The notes under the pieces: generated by a model
Seen by the model: only the letters and a program-made list of their open reading frames with translations
Told to the model about the DNA's origin: nothing
The model's database searches: none
Shown: positions 18,801 through 29,282 of the stretch, piece by piece
Layout: the number at the start of each line of letters is the position of its first letter
Position numbering within the stretch: the first letter of the stretch is position 1
Source of the DNA: Chryseolinea serpens
GTDB taxonomy: Bacteria; Bacteroidota; Bacteroidia; Cytophagales; Cyclobacteriaceae
NCBI RefSeq assembly: GCF_900129725.1
Contig: NZ_FQWQ01000004.1
Coordinates: 620,001 to 684,000 of the forward strand
Length of the DNA stretch: 64,000 nt
Reading direction: 5' to 3'
Program-made: the position numbers and the translations under genes

Positions 18801-20546
18801 ATGGAAAAACCGTTTGATCCAACCGAACAACTGGTGTTGAAGTTTGGTGATATTTTCACCAGGCAAACGACAAAGGATGACATGCTCACCCTCTGGTTGC
18901 CGTTGGAGCGTTTAAAGGAGGTGCTCTTCTTTTGTAAGAACGACCTCCGCCCCACCTACAAATTTCTCTACGACCTCACCGCCATCGACGAGCGGCCCCG
19001 CAAAAGAGAACCTGACTATCCTTCTGAGCAATTCACCCTGGTATACCATCTCTATTCTTATGATGGCAACCAATTCTTACGTTTTAAAATAGCCCTGAAA
19101 GAAAACGCATTGTCGGCGCCGAGCATTACCAGTTTTTGGGCCAACGCCAACTGGTATGAGCGCGAGGTGTACGACATGTTTGGTATACGTTTCGAAGGCC
19201 ACCCCCACCTCACGCGTATTCTCATGCCGCTGACCTGGGAGGGACACCCCTTGCGAAAAGAGCATCCTGCGCGCGCCACGGAAATGGGTCCGTTCCGCTT
19301 GTGGGATGAGAAACAGGACCGCGAGCAACATGCCTTGCAATTCCTGCCCGAAGACTGGGGCCTCCAGCGCCACAGCGAGGACAGCGATTTCATGTTCCTC
19401 AACATCGGCCCGCAACACCCCGGCACTCACGGCGTCATCCGTCTGGTACTTCAACTTGACGGGGAGGACATTGTCGATATCGTGCCCGACATCGGCTTCC
19501 ACCACCGCGGATCCGAAAAAATGGCCGAGCGCCAGTCGTGGCACACTTACATCCCCTACACCGATAGAATCGATTATCTCGGCGGTGTCAACAACAATCT
19601 CGCCTACCTCTTATCCATCGAAAAACTTGCTGGCATTGAAGTCCCCGAAAGGGTGAAGGTCATTCGCGTGATGATGTGCGAGCTCTTCCGCATTGCCAGC
19701 CACCTGGTGTGGTACGGCACCTTCGCCCAGGATGTCGGTCAATTGTCGCCCGTCTTCTATATGTTCACAGATCGTGAAAGGGTTTTCGATATCGTCGAAG
19801 CCATCACCGGCGGCCGCATGCATCCCAACTGGTTCCGCATTGGCGGCGTGGCGCAAGACCTGCCCATCGGCTGGGAAAAGCTCGTAAAAGATTTTCTGAA
19901 TTATTTCCCCAAACGCCTCAAAGAATACGACAACCTCGTGATGCGCAACAGCCTGTTTAAAGCGCGCACGGTCGGCATCGGCATTTTTACAACGGAAGAA
20001 GCCATCGAATGGGGCGTGACCGGCGCGGGCCTCAGAGCATGTGGACTGGAATGGGACTTCCGCAAAAAACAACCTTACTCAGGCTACGAAAATTTTGAGT
20101 TCGATATACCCACCGGAGAAAACGGCGATTGCTATGATCGCGCCCGCGTGCGGGTGGAGGAAATGCGGCAGAGCCTTCGCATCATTCAACAGTGTATGGA
20201 GAATATGCCCGAAGGATCTTATAAGGCCGACCACCCTCTGACAACTCCCCCGATCAAGAAACACACCATGAAAGACATCGAAACGCTGATCACGCACTTT
20301 TTGGGCGTGAGCTGGGGACCTGTCATTCCCGCCGGCGAAGCCATGGTGTGCACGGAGGCGACGAAGGGGGCCAACAGCTACTATGCGATCAGCGACGGCA
20401 ACACATCGCCGTATCGCATGCGCATCCGCACGCCATCTTTTGCGCACATGCAGACGGTGCCCTATATCAGCAAGGGATATACGGTAGCGGATCTGCTCAG
20501 CATTCTGGGCGCGATGGATTATGTGCTGGCGGATATCGACCGATAA
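18801..20546 (+). CDS. nuoCD: NADH-quinone oxidoreductase subunits C and D, natural fusion
   Basis: One 581-residue frame. Residues 1-185 match NuoC (NFWxR-type segment [34 protein letters not shown]). Residues 200-581 match NuoD ([49 protein letters not shown], and the C-terminal [12 protein letters not shown]). These two peripheral-arm subunits form the scaffold and half of the quinone pocket, including the HPGTHG loop. C-D fusion also occurs in enterobacteria. The coding sequence is continuous, with no frameshift. ATG 18801 is the first start consistent with the NuoC N-terminus. Confidence 0.96.
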   Translation: MEKPFDPTEQLVLKFGDIFTRQTTKDDMLTLWLPLERLKEVLFFCKNDLRPTYKFLYDLTAIDERPRKREPDYPSEQFTLVYHLYSYDGNQFLRFKIALKENALSAPSITSFWANANWYEREVYDMFGIRFEGHPHLTRILMPLTWEGHPLRKEHPARATEMGPFRLWDEKQDREQHALQFLPEDWGLQRHSEDSDFMFLNIGPQHPGTHGVIRLVLQLDGEDIVDIVPDIGFHHRGSEKMAERQSWHTYIPYTDRIDYLGGVNNNLAYLLSIEKLAGIEVPERVKVIRVMMCELFRIASHLVWYGTFAQDVGQLSPVFYMFTDRERVFDIVEAITGGRMHPNWFRIGGVAQDLPIGWEKLVKDFLNYFPKRLKEYDNLVMRNSLFKARTVGIGIFTTEEAIEWGVTGAGLRACGLEWDFRKKQPYSGYENFEFDIPTGENGDCYDRARVRVEEMRQSLRIIQQCMENMPEGSYKADHPLTTPPIKKHTMKDIETLITHFLGVSWGPVIPAGEAMVCTEATKGANSYYAISDGNTSPYRMRIRTPSFAHMQTVPYISKGYTVADLLSILGAMDYVLADIDR

Positions 20547-20575
20547 AAAATCAACAACCACGCATTGATAAGCTT

Positions 20576-21040
20576 ATGTTAACCGTAGAGGAAAAAATTG
20601 AAATAGACAAAGCGATCCACGAAGTCCCCGTGAAGAAGGCCGCCTGCATCGAAGCCCTGAAGGTCGTGCAGCAGAAACGCCGTTGGGTTTCGGATGAGAG
20701 CATAAAAGACATCGCGGCCTACATGGACATGTCGCCGGAAGAACTGGATTCCGTAGCCACCTTCTACAACCTGATTTTCCGCCGCCCCGTGGGACGGCAT
20801 ATCATTTTGATCTGCGACAGCATCAGCTGTTATGTGATGGGCCAGGAGAAGCTCACCGACCTCATCACCAAACAGCTCGGCATCCGTTACGGCCAGACCA
20901 CGCTTGACGGCCGCTATACCTTCTTGCCGAATCCATGCCTGGGCACCTGCGACCACGCCCCGGCGTTGATGATCGACAACGATTTGTATCGGGACGTGAC
21001 CGCCGAACAACTGGAAGAGATCCTTGGAAAGTATGCATAA
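20576..21040 (+). CDS. nuoE: NADH-quinone oxidoreductase subunit E
   Basis: 154 residues with a thioredoxin-like fold. The four 2Fe-2S (N1a) ligands are C80, C85 (CDSISC), C121 and C125 (CLGTC). It belongs to the NADH-input module with NuoF and NuoG. The open frame runs back to 20348 inside nuoCD, but those residues are out-of-frame nuoCD sequence. ATG 20576, 29 bp after the nuoCD stop, gives the family length. Confidence 0.95.
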   Translation: MLTVEEKIEIDKAIHEVPVKKAACIEALKVVQQKRRWVSDESIKDIAAYMDMSPEELDSVATFYNLIFRRPVGRHIILICDSISCYVMGQEKLTDLITKQLGIRYGQTTLDGRYTFLPNPCLGTCDHAPALMIDNDLYRDVTAEQLEEILGKYA

Positions 21041-21075
21041 ATAATGTTGAACGTATCGCCGGAAGGCAAAGCCGT

Positions 21076-22338
21076 ATGGAGAAACCCTTAACACAACATA
21101 TGCGAGGCGACGGCGCACCGCTCAGCTTGAAGGAGTATGAGCGGGCCGGTGGCTATCAAGCCCTTCGAAAAGCCTTGAAAGAAATGGAACCGAAGGCCGT
21201 TACTGCTTTGGTTAAGGAATCCAATTTGCGAGGGCGGGGTGGTGCTGGTTTTCTCACGGGCATGAAGTGGAGTTTCGTCCCCATGAATGCACCGAAGCCC
21301 AAGTATCTCATCTGCAACGCCGACGAGATGGAGCCCGGCACATTTAAAGACCGGATCCTGCTGGAGCAAACACCGCATCAACTGATTGAGGGAATGATCC
21401 TGTCGGCCTATGCGATCCAGGCCGATCAATCCTATGTATTTCTTCGCTGGGCGTATAAGCTCGCGGCAAAGGTGATCACACAAGCCATTGAAGAGGCGTA
21501 TGCTGCAGGTTATCTCGGCAAAAATATTCTCGGGTCGGGTTTTGATCTCGATATGCATTTGCACACTGGTGTAGGCCGCTATATGTGTGGCGAGGAAACG
21601 GCGTTGCTCAATTCACTGGAAGGCAAACGTGCCACGCCCCGGGCAAAGCCACCCTTTCCACAGATCAGCGGTTTGTTTGGTAAGCCCACGATCGTGAACA
21701 ACGTGGAAACCCTTTGTTGCATTCCGCACATTGTGAATCGTGGCGCAGATTGGTTTAAGAATTTGAGTCCCGGTGCAGATGCCGGTACAAAAATTTATGG
21801 TGTGAGTGGTAAAGTGAAAAAGCCAGGTGCCTGGGAACTACCCATGACCGTCACCATGCGAGAATTGATTGAAGATTACGGAGGCGGCATGCAGGATGGA
21901 TTAAAATTCCGCGGCGCTTTGCCCGGCGGAGCATCCACCGATTTTTTGGTAGAAGAGCATCTTGATATACGAATGGACTACACCGGCGTTTCGGCTGCAG
22001 GAAGCCGCTTAGGCACAGGCACCATGATCATCCTGGACGATCACACGAGCGTCGTGGGATTTGTGAGGAACCTCGAACATTTCTTCGCCCAGGAGTCCTG
22101 TGGATTTTGTACACCGTGCCGGGAGGGATTGCCTTGGATTGAAAAGGTATTGCGTACCATTGAGATCGGGGAGGGGAAGCCGGAAGATATCAAGACGCTG
22201 GAGTTTCACACAAAATACCTGGGCCCCGGCAACACGTTTTGCGCCCTTGCACCCGGTGCCATGGAGCCCTTGCAAAGTGCGTTGAAATATTTCAGAAAAG
22301 ACTTTGAAGAATTGATCCGTCATAAAATTTCTGCTTAA
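21076..22338 (+). CDS. nuoF: NADH-quinone oxidoreductase subunit F
   Basis: 420 residues. The NADH- and FMN-binding subunit: the glycine-rich GRGGAGFLTG loop is at residues 53-62, the flavin-site YICNADEMEPGT-like segment (ICNADEMEPGTFKDR) follows, and the N3 4Fe-4S ligands are in ESCGFCTPCREG (C342, C345, C348), with the fourth Cys in NTFCALA. The frame is open upstream to 20935, overlapping nuoE. ATG 21076 gives the normal length and has a GGAAGG site about 12 nt before it. Confidence 0.96.
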   Translation: MEKPLTQHMRGDGAPLSLKEYERAGGYQALRKALKEMEPKAVTALVKESNLRGRGGAGFLTGMKWSFVPMNAPKPKYLICNADEMEPGTFKDRILLEQTPHQLIEGMILSAYAIQADQSYVFLRWAYKLAAKVITQAIEEAYAAGYLGKNILGSGFDLDMHLHTGVGRYMCGEETALLNSLEGKRATPRAKPPFPQISGLFGKPTIVNNVETLCCIPHIVNRGADWFKNLSPGADAGTKIYGVSGKVKKPGAWELPMTVTMRELIEDYGGGMQDGLKFRGALPGGASTDFLVEEHLDIRMDYTGVSAAGSRLGTGTMIILDDHTSVVGFVRNLEHFFAQESCGFCTPCREGLPWIEKVLRTIEIGEGKPEDIKTLEFHTKYLGPGNTFCALAPGAMEPLQSALKYFRKDFEELIRHKISA

Positions 22339-22340
22339 GT

Positions 22341-25061
22341 ATGGCCACATTATATATAGACAACAAGCCGTATGACCCGGGCACTGGAAAGAATTTGCTG
22401 GAGGCGTGCCTGTCGCTGGGACTCGACGTGCCGTACTTTTGCTGGCATCCGTCGCTGGGTTCGGTGGGGGCTTGCCGCCAATGCGCGGTGAAGGTGTACA
22501 AGGACGCCGACGATAAGAAGGGACGCATCATCATGTCGTGCATGGAACCCGTGACCGACAACCAGCGCATTTCCATTAATGATGTTGAAGCAAAAGAATT
22601 CCGAGAACACGTGGTCGAATGGCTCATGACCAATCACCCGCACGATTGCGCCGTGTGCGACGAGGGCGGCTCCTGCCACCTTCAGGACATGACCGTGATG
22701 ACCGGTCACAACTATCGCCACTACACCTATAAGAAACGAACCTACCAAAATCAATACCTGGGTCCGTTTATCAACCACGAAATGAATCGCTGTATCCAGT
22801 GTTATCGCTGCGTACGATTCTATAAAGACTACGCCGGCGGCAAAGACCTCGACGCCTTTGCATCGCGCAACCAAGTTTACTTTGGACGTCACGAACCCGG
22901 CACGCTCGAGAGCGAATTCAGTGGCAACCTGGCAGAGGTTTGTCCCACGGGTGTGTTTACTGACAAAACATTGAAAGAGCATTATACACGCAAGTGGGAT
23001 CTCACCACGGCGCCGTCTATTTGTCAGCATTGCAGTCTGGGCTGCAACACGATTGCCGGCGAACGCTATGGTGAATTGCGTTCGATCACCAACCGGTATC
23101 ACGGAAAAGTGAACGGCTATTTCCTCTGCGACCGCGGCCGCTTCGGCTATGGTTTTGTGAATGCAGAAGGTCGCATCCGTAAGCCCCGGGTAAATGAAGT
23201 GGAAACCGACAAACAACAGGCGATCGACGCTGTGAGACAAGCCATCGTTGGTCAGCGGGTGATAGGTATCGGTTCGCCGCGTGCCTCACTACAGGCTAAT
23301 TTTGTATTGAAGGCCCTGGTCGGGGAAGATCATTTCTATCACGGAGTTTCCGACAATACCCACAACCTGGGAGAACTTGTCATTAAGATATTAAAAGAAG
23401 GTCCGGTGCGCACGCCGTCGATGAAGGAAGTGGAAAGCGCAGACGCCGTGCTGGTCCTCGGCGAAGACCTCACCAATACCGCGCCCATGCTGGCGCTGTC
23501 GGTGCGACAAAGTGTGCGCCAGCAGCCCTTGAAACATGCTGCCGCTTCAAACATCGCTCCCTGGAACGATGCGGCGGCGCGCGAATTTATCCAGGAAGAA
23601 AAAGGCCCCTTATACATCGCCACCGTACACACGACAAAGCTTGACGACGTAGCCACAAGAACTTATCGGGCCGCGCCCGATGAGATCGCGCGTCTCGGTT
23701 TTGCGGTCGCGCACTTCATCAATCCGGCGGCACCGGGAGTAAACAATCTCTCGGAAGCGGAGGTGGAATTGGCACAGCACATTGCGCAAAAGCTTTTGGA
23801 GGCTAAGCAACCGGTTGTCATTTCAGGGACATCGTGCGAGAGCGAGCACATTGTCAGGGCTGCAGCCAATGTCGCCTGGGCCCTGCATGAAAAGAACAAA
23901 CAGACGGGTATCGTGCTCACGCTCCCCGAGTCAAACTCGATGGGACTGGCCCTCATGGGAGGCCACCGCCTGCACTCCGCGCTCGACGCCATCCTGAACC
24001 AACACGCCGACACGGTGATCATCATGGAAAATGATCTTTACCGCCACGGTCCCGCATCGATGGTGGATGAATTTTTGAAGACCTGCAGAAAGGTGATCGT
24101 ACTGGATCATACCCAAACGCCCACGACAGACAAGGCCCGCATCGTGATCCCGTCCGGCACATTCGCCGAATCCGACGGCGTGCTGGTCAATAACGAAGGC
24201 CGCGCGCAACGATTCTTCCAGGTGTATGAATCCACCGACGTGATCCAGGAAAGCTGGCGCTGGCTGCTCACCATCGGCGCGGCCATCGACCATCCCAGGC
24301 TGACCAAATGGAAAAACTTTGAAGACATCACAAAGGCCCTTGCACAGGAAGAGCCGCTGTTGAAAGGCGTTGATCACATCACGCCCCCCGCATCTTTCCG
24401 CATGGCCGGCGGCCAACGCATTCCCCGCGAGTCGCACCGCTACAGCGGCCGCACGTCCATGAACGCCGCCATCAATGTGAGCGAACCCAAGCCACCGGAA
24501 GATCCGGATTCATCCTTGTCCTATACCATGGAAGGCTATCGTGGCCTGGCGCCCTCGCAAATGATTCCCTTCTTCTGGTCGCCGGGATGGAACTCGATCC
24601 AATCCGTCAACAAATATCAAGATGAAGTTGGCCATTCGTTGCGCGATGGCGACCCGGGCGTCCGCCTGCTGGAGCCACGCGGCACGAAGGCCACCTACTT
24701 CATTGGCATACCGGAACAATTTGTTCCTCGCAAAGGCCACTTGATGGCCGTGCACCTCCATCACATTTACGGCTCGGAAGAATTGAGCGCCTGGTCGCCG
24801 GCGGTGGCCACGCGCATACCCCAACCGTATGTGCTCCTGAACCCCGTGGATGCCGAAGAAAGAAACCTGAAGGCCGACGACACCTTCAACTTCGACATCG
24901 AAGACCAAGCCTATGCCATGCCCGTGAAGATCAGTCCCGACATGCCGCAAGGTGTGGCAGGGTTGCCTTATGGACTGGCCGGACTGCCCTATGTTGAGTG
25001 CCCCTCGTGGTGTATACTTAAAACAAACATGTCATGGAAAAAGGAGGTTTACACCCCATGA
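22341..25061 (+). CDS. nuoG: NADH-quinone oxidoreductase subunit G
   Basis: 906 residues. The N-terminal ferredoxin domain has 2Fe-2S ligands C34, C45, C48 and C67, then the His/Cys N5 site (H99, C103, C106, C112) and a 4Fe-4S site beginning CIQCYRC at 151-157 and closed by EVCPTG. Residues after about 220 are molybdopterin-oxidoreductase-like; they start with a CQHCSLGCN motif (CxxCxxxC), as in NuoG proteins that keep the extra N7-type cluster. The C-terminal third includes the aspartate-decarboxylase-like fold of the family. It follows nuoF by 2 bp and overlaps nuoH by 4 bp. Confidence 0.95.
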   Translation: MATLYIDNKPYDPGTGKNLLEACLSLGLDVPYFCWHPSLGSVGACRQCAVKVYKDADDKKGRIIMSCMEPVTDNQRISINDVEAKEFREHVVEWLMTNHPHDCAVCDEGGSCHLQDMTVMTGHNYRHYTYKKRTYQNQYLGPFINHEMNRCIQCYRCVRFYKDYAGGKDLDAFASRNQVYFGRHEPGTLESEFSGNLAEVCPTGVFTDKTLKEHYTRKWDLTTAPSICQHCSLGCNTIAGERYGELRSITNRYHGKVNGYFLCDRGRFGYGFVNAEGRIRKPRVNEVETDKQQAIDAVRQAIVGQRVIGIGSPRASLQANFVLKALVGEDHFYHGVSDNTHNLGELVIKILKEGPVRTPSMKEVESADAVLVLGEDLTNTAPMLALSVRQSVRQQPLKHAAASNIAPWNDAAAREFIQEEKGPLYIATVHTTKLDDVATRTYRAAPDEIARLGFAVAHFINPAAPGVNNLSEAEVELAQHIAQKLLEAKQPVVISGTSCESEHIVRAAANVAWALHEKNKQTGIVLTLPESNSMGLALMGGHRLHSALDAILNQHADTVIIMENDLYRHGPASMVDEFLKTCRKVIVLDHTQTPTTDKARIVIPSGTFAESDGVLVNNEGRAQRFFQVYESTDVIQESWRWLLTIGAAIDHPRLTKWKNFEDITKALAQEEPLLKGVDHITPPASFRMAGGQRIPRESHRYSGRTSMNAAINVSEPKPPEDPDSSLSYTMEGYRGLAPSQMIPFFWSPGWNSIQSVNKYQDEVGHSLRDGDPGVRLLEPRGTKATYFIGIPEQFVPRKGHLMAVHLHHIYGSEELSAWSPAVATRIPQPYVLLNPVDAEERNLKADDTFNFDIEDQAYAMPVKISPDMPQGVAGLPYGLAGLPYVECPSWCILKTNMSWKKEVYTP
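25041..25047 (+). promoter_or_regulatory. Shine-Dalgarno site deciding the nuoH start
   Basis: AAGGAGG is 10 nt upstream of ATG 25058. An in-frame ATG at 25034 lies before this site and so cannot use it. Confidence 0.7.
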
Positions 25062-25996
25062 TCATTGTCGGCGTGGTGTTGGCAGCTTTGCTCACCATCG
25101 CGCCAGGCCTCATCTGGCTGGAACGACGCATGCTTGCGTTGTGGCAGGATCGTTATGGCCCGAACCGCGCGGGACCGTTCGGCGTACTGATTGTGCTGGC
25201 CGACACGATAAAACTTTTCTTCAAGGAAGATTGGATCCCACCGTTTGCCGACAAGTTTGTTTTCGTGGTGGCACCGGCCATCGTGGCTATTACGGTGCTG
25301 ATGAGTTTTGTTGTGGTGCCGTTCGCGCCGGGCTTCGTCGTGTCTAACATCAACATCGGCATCCTGTTTTTCCTGGCGATGTCGTCGATGGGAGCGTATA
25401 GCATCATCCTCGGCGGATGGGCTTCTAATAATAAGTATTCTTTGCTGGGAGCGATGCGCGGAGCAGCGCAAATGATCTCCTATGAAGTGTTCATGGGCCT
25501 CTCGCTCATGGGCGTGGTGTTGATGGCAGGGTCGTTCAATCTTCAGGATATCGTGTACGCACAACGCGGCCTCTGGTTCGTCGTACCGCAGTTCCTCGGC
25601 TTTGTCATCTTTTTTATTGCGGGCATCGCGGAGACCCACCGGTTGCCCTTTGATATCCCGGAAGCGGAAAGTGAATTGGTGGCGGGGTTTCACTCGGAAT
25701 ATTCGGGCATGAAGTTCGGATTGTTTTTCGTGGGTGAATATCTCGGCATTACCCTTATCTCGGCAGTAACCGTCGCGTTGTTCTTTGGCGGATGGCTTGG
25801 TCCGGCATTCTTGCCGCCGGTGGCCTGGTTTGCCTTGAAGACCTTTGCGTTCATCGCGTTTTTCATTTTGCTGCGTGCCGCCTTGCCGCGCCCGCGCTAT
25901 GATCAACTGATGGAATTCGGATGGAAGATCTTGTTTCCATTAACCCTGGTGAACCTCCTGGCCACGGCCACCATTTTGTTGTGGATGGAGTCGTGA
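25058..25996 (+). CDS. nuoH: NADH-quinone oxidoreductase subunit H
   Basis: 312 residues and eight membrane helices. This subunit joins the membrane arm to the peripheral arm and shapes the quinone channel. Visible signatures are [36 protein letters not shown], and the acidic loop [26 protein letters not shown] use ATG 25058, which overlaps the nuoG stop as ATGA and has a strong AAGGAGG. The alternative ATG 25034 adds eight residues (MEKGGLHP). Confidence 0.95.
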   Translation: MIIVGVVLAALLTIAPGLIWLERRMLALWQDRYGPNRAGPFGVLIVLADTIKLFFKEDWIPPFADKFVFVVAPAIVAITVLMSFVVVPFAPGFVVSNINIGILFFLAMSSMGAYSIILGGWASNNKYSLLGAMRGAAQMISYEVFMGLSLMGVVLMAGSFNLQDIVYAQRGLWFVVPQFLGFVIFFIAGIAETHRLPFDIPEAESELVAGFHSEYSGMKFGLFFVGEYLGITLISAVTVALFFGGWLGPAFLPPVAWFALKTFAFIAFFILLRAALPRPRYDQLMEFGWKILFPLTLVNLLATATILLWMES

Positions 25997-26023
25997 GGGA
26001 ATAACACTATAAAAAGTAACTGT

Positions 26024-26539
26024 ATGTTCAGCATTTTGCGCAGCCTTTGGATCACGTGTATGCATATGTTCCATAAACGTGAGACCATCCAATACCCGGA
26101 AGAAAAAATAAAACTTGCCACCCGCTGGCGAGGGCGCATCGTGCTGACCCGCGACCCCGACATGGGCGAGCGCTGTGTCGGGTGCTACCTCTGTGCTGCT
26201 GCCTGTCCCGTGGATTGCATATCCCTGCAGGCCACCGAAGACGAGAACGGCCGTCGCTACCCGGAATTTTTCCGCATCAATTTTTCGCGCTGCATTTTCT
26301 GCGGCTATTGCGAAGAAGCTTGTCCGACCTATGCCATCCAACTGATCCCCGATTTTGAAATGGGTGAATACAACCGGCAGAACCTGGTGTATGAGAAGAA
26401 GGATCTGCTCATAAATGGGGAAGGTAAATATCCGGGTTACAACTACTACAAAGTGGCCGGCCTGGCCATCGGTGGCAAGGGTAAAGGCGAAGCCGAGAAT
26501 GAAGAAGTTCCCGTGGATGTAAAAAGCTTATTGCCCTGA
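26024..26539 (+). CDS. nuoI: NADH-quinone oxidoreductase subunit I
   Basis: 171 residues, an 8-iron ferredoxin-type subunit carrying clusters N6a and N6b that relay electrons toward N2. The two motifs are [12 protein letters not shown] (C51, C54, C57, C61) and [12 protein letters not shown] (C90, C93, C96, C100), each completed in trans as usual. The C-terminal 40 residues are charged. It starts 27 bp after nuoH and ends 3 bp before nuoJ. Confidence 0.96.
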   Translation: MFSILRSLWITCMHMFHKRETIQYPEEKIKLATRWRGRIVLTRDPDMGERCVGCYLCAAACPVDCISLQATEDENGRRYPEFFRINFSRCIFCGYCEEACPTYAIQLIPDFEMGEYNRQNLVYEKKDLLINGEGKYPGYNYYKVAGLAIGGKGKGEAENEEVPVDVKSLLP

Positions 26540-26542
26540 CCT

Positions 26543-27070
26543 ATGGAACTAACGTTTTACATCGCATCAGGAATCGCCATTGTGGCTACCATCATGGTGA
26601 TCACGCGCTATAACCTGATCCATGCCTTGCTTTACCTGGTGGTGTCCTTCCTGGCCGTTGCCCTTGTATTCTTTGTATTGGGTGCACCATTTGTAGCGGC
26701 GCTGGAAGTGATTGTGTACGCGGGCGCCATCGTGGTGCTCATCATCTTTGTGATCATGATGCTGAACCTGAAAGAGGAGGCCGTGGAGGAAGAGCGTCAT
26801 TGGTTGACGCGCGATGTCTTTATCGGCCCCGCGATACTTTCTGTTTTGCTCCTGGCCGAATTGGTCTACATCATCATTCAGGGCGACACGGGCCAGATCG
26901 CCACAAAGGCCATCGATGCAAAAGCTGTCGGTATTTCACTGTATGGACCTTATGTGATTGGTGTTGAACTAAGCGGCATCCTGCTCATGGCGGGTATCGT
27001 AGGCGCCTATCACCTGGGTCGCCAGAAGAAGAAAGTCGTGCACCGGTTTTTAGAACATGCCGAAGAATAA
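26543..27070 (+). CDS. nuoJ: NADH-quinone oxidoreductase subunit J
   Basis: 175 residues with five predicted membrane helices. The third helix has the conserved ALEVIVYAGAIVVLIIFVIMML segment, where the pi-bulge and conserved Tyr/Gly of NuoJ lie. The subunit is part of the proton-pumping membrane arm, between NuoH/A and NuoK. Spacing to nuoI is 3 bp and to nuoK 21 bp. Confidence 0.94.
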   Translation: MELTFYIASGIAIVATIMVITRYNLIHALLYLVVSFLAVALVFFVLGAPFVAALEVIVYAGAIVVLIIFVIMMLNLKEEAVEEERHWLTRDVFIGPAILSVLLLAELVYIIIQGDTGQIATKAIDAKAVGISLYGPYVIGVELSGILLMAGIVGAYHLGRQKKKVVHRFLEHAEE

Positions 27071-27091
27071 GCAGTAAAAAAATGAACCATC

Positions 27092-27400
27092 ATGAAAACC
27101 ATTCCTATTGAAGCCGGGCTACTGCTGGCCGGCATATTGTTCGTGTTGGGTCTGATCAGTGTGCTGATCCGCCGCAACATCATCTTCATGCTCATCTCTG
27201 TCGAGATCATGCTCAACGCCGCGGGCCTCGCCTTCATTGTCGCGGGTTCGCGCTGGGCGCAGGCTGACGGACAGGTCATGTTCATCTTCATCCTCACCAT
27301 GGCCGCGGCCGAAGTTTCGGTAGGCCTGGCGTTGATCCTGCAGATCTACCACCAATTGAAGACACTCGACGGCGACGCAGCAAACAAAATGAACGGATAA
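27092..27400 (+). CDS. nuoK: NADH-quinone oxidoreductase subunit K
   Basis: 102 residues, three membrane helices. Conserved membrane glutamates are present: one in helix 2 ([16 protein letters not shown]) and one in helix 3 ([13 protein letters not shown]), both used in proton translocation. It resembles the antiporter subunit MrpC. The next gene begins 4 bp after its stop. Confidence 0.95.
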   Translation: MKTIPIEAGLLLAGILFVLGLISVLIRRNIIFMLISVEIMLNAAGLAFIVAGSRWAQADGQVMFIFILTMAAAEVSVGLALILQIYHQLKTLDGDAANKMNG

Positions 27401-27404
27401 CCCT

Positions 27405-29282
27405 ATGAAAGAACTACTCTGGCTCATACCGGCATTACCCCTGGCAGGTGCACTCATCCTGATCCTTGCCGGCGACAAGCTTTCGCGCGCACAAGCCGGC
27501 TGGGTTGGCTGCGGCAGCGTGGGACTGTCGGCCATCATCACCTTGCTGATCGGGTTCGAATTTCTTTCATCACCCCACCCGTATGATCAGTTGCTGTGGT
27601 CATGGATGGCCGTGGAGGGTTTTCACACCGAATTTGCATTTCACCTGGATGCCCTCTCGATGGTGTTCCTGTTTGTCATCACCTTTGTGGGCACCCTCAT
27701 TCACATCTACTCCACCGGCTTCATGGCCGACGACGATGGGTTTGCCCGGTTCTTTGCCTATCTCAATTTATTTGTTTGCGCCATGCTCATCCTTGTGCTG
27801 GCCGATAACCTGTTGTTGATGTATTTGGGTTGGGAGGGAGTGGGGCTTTGTAGTTACCTGCTCATCGGCTTCTGGTACCAGGAAGAAAAGAATGGCTATG
27901 CCGCGCGAAAGGCTTTCATCGTCACGCGCGTGGGCGACACGTCGATGGCGATTGGTTTGTTTATGTTGTTCCAGGCTTTCGGCACGTTGAATATACAGGA
28001 GTTGATGACGCATGCATCCCAAACCTGGCAGGTGGGTGCCCATGCGGCGGTGGTCATCGCATTTTTATTATTGGGTGGAGCCGTCGGCAAGTCGGCACAA
28101 CTGCCCCTGCAAACCTGGTTGCCCGACGCTATGGCCGGTCCCTCGCCGGTGAGTGCGCTGATCCACGCTGCCACCATGGTAACAGCCGGCGTCTATCTCA
28201 TCACCCGCACACACGTGATCTTTGAGTTGGCCCCGGACGCCCAGATGGCGGTAGGCATCGTCGGTGCCGTAACGCTGTTGTTGGCGGGGTGTAGTGCGCT
28301 AACACAATACGACTTGAAACGTGTGCTGGCGTATTCCACGATCAGTCAGATTGGCTATATGTTTTTGGCTTTGGGCATTGGAGCGTGGTCGGCCGGCATT
28401 TTCCATTTTATGATCCACGCCTTTTTTAAAGCCTTGCTCTTCCTGGGAGCAGGCGCGGTGATCATGTTGTTGCATCATGAACACGACATGTTCAAGATGG
28501 GAGGGCTGCGCAAAAAACTTCCGGTTATTTATTGGACCTTTTTGATCGGTTCTGCTTCGCTGGCGGCGATCCCATTTGTCACGGCGGGGTTCTACAGCAA
28601 GGATCAAATTCTATGGTTGGCCCTGGCCGGCGAAAAGGGAAATCCGGTCTTCTATGCAGCGGCGCTGGGAGGCGCATTTATCACGTCCGTATACACTTTC
28701 CGCATGGTGTTTGTTACCTTCTTTGGCCATGAGCATACGCACGTCGGGCATGATGCCGGAAGGTCCATGACCGTTCCGCTGATCGTGCTGGCCGTCCTTT
28801 CCACGATTGCCGGATTTATAGAACTGCCCCACACGTTCGGGCACGTCACTTTATTTTCCGATTTCCTGAACCCCGTTCTTCCAACGGTCGCGTTGAAACC
28901 TGAACTGGAACATTTGGAAGTTCTGTTTCAAGCCATCGCCGCGGTGGTTGCGCTGAGCGGCGTCTATATCGCTTATTTCTTTTATGTGAAACAACCCGAT
29001 TTGCCCACCGTCATCAAGAAAGCGGTGCCCGGCTTGCACCACATTTGGTTCACCGGTTGGGGGTTCGATGCGCTCTACAATACCTTGCTGGTGCGCCCGT
29101 TCGTCTTTCTCTCCACGCTCAATAAAAACGACGTCGTCGACAAAGTGTATGGCGGGATGGTGACGTTCACGCAATACTGTAACGGCGTGCTGGTGCGAAC
29201 GCAAAGTGGCATGATGCGATGGTATGTGATGGGAATTGTGATCGGCGCGATCTTAATGCTAACCCTGGGACTGATGCTATGA
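27405..29282 (+). CDS. nuoL: NADH-quinone oxidoreductase subunit L
   Basis: 625 residues, about 16 membrane helices. The largest antiporter-like subunit, at the distal end of the membrane arm. Signatures are the FHLDALSMVFLFVITFVG start, NLLLMYLGWEGVGLCSYLLIGFW, GKSAQLPLQTWLPDAMAGPSPVSALIHAATMV with conserved Lys and His, and LAYSTISQIGYMFLALG. The C-terminal part holds the long lateral helix and anchor. It overlaps nuoM by 4 bp. Confidence 0.96.
   Translation: MKELLWLIPALPLAGALILILAGDKLSRAQAGWVGCGSVGLSAIITLLIGFEFLSSPHPYDQLLWSWMAVEGFHTEFAFHLDALSMVFLFVITFVGTLIHIYSTGFMADDDGFARFFAYLNLFVCAMLILVLADNLLLMYLGWEGVGLCSYLLIGFWYQEEKNGYAARKAFIVTRVGDTSMAIGLFMLFQAFGTLNIQELMTHASQTWQVGAHAAVVIAFLLLGGAVGKSAQLPLQTWLPDAMAGPSPVSALIHAATMVTAGVYLITRTHVIFELAPDAQMAVGIVGAVTLLLAGCSALTQYDLKRVLAYSTISQIGYMFLALGIGAWSAGIFHFMIHAFFKALLFLGAGAVIMLLHHEHDMFKMGGLRKKLPVIYWTFLIGSASLAAIPFVTAGFYSKDQILWLALAGEKGNPVFYAAALGGAFITSVYTFRMVFVTFFGHEHTHVGHDAGRSMTVPLIVLAVLSTIAGFIELPHTFGHVTLFSDFLNPVLPTVALKPELEHLEVLFQAIAAVVALSGVYIAYFFYVKQPDLPTVIKKAVPGLHHIWFTGWGFDALYNTLLVRPFVFLSTLNKNDVVDKVYGGMVTFTQYCNGVLVRTQSGMMRWYVMGIVIGAILMLTLGLML

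Noticed and set aside
20348-20575. N-terminal extension of nuoE
   Set aside because: It is out-of-frame nuoCD coding sequence; the family length and motif positions fit the start at 20576.
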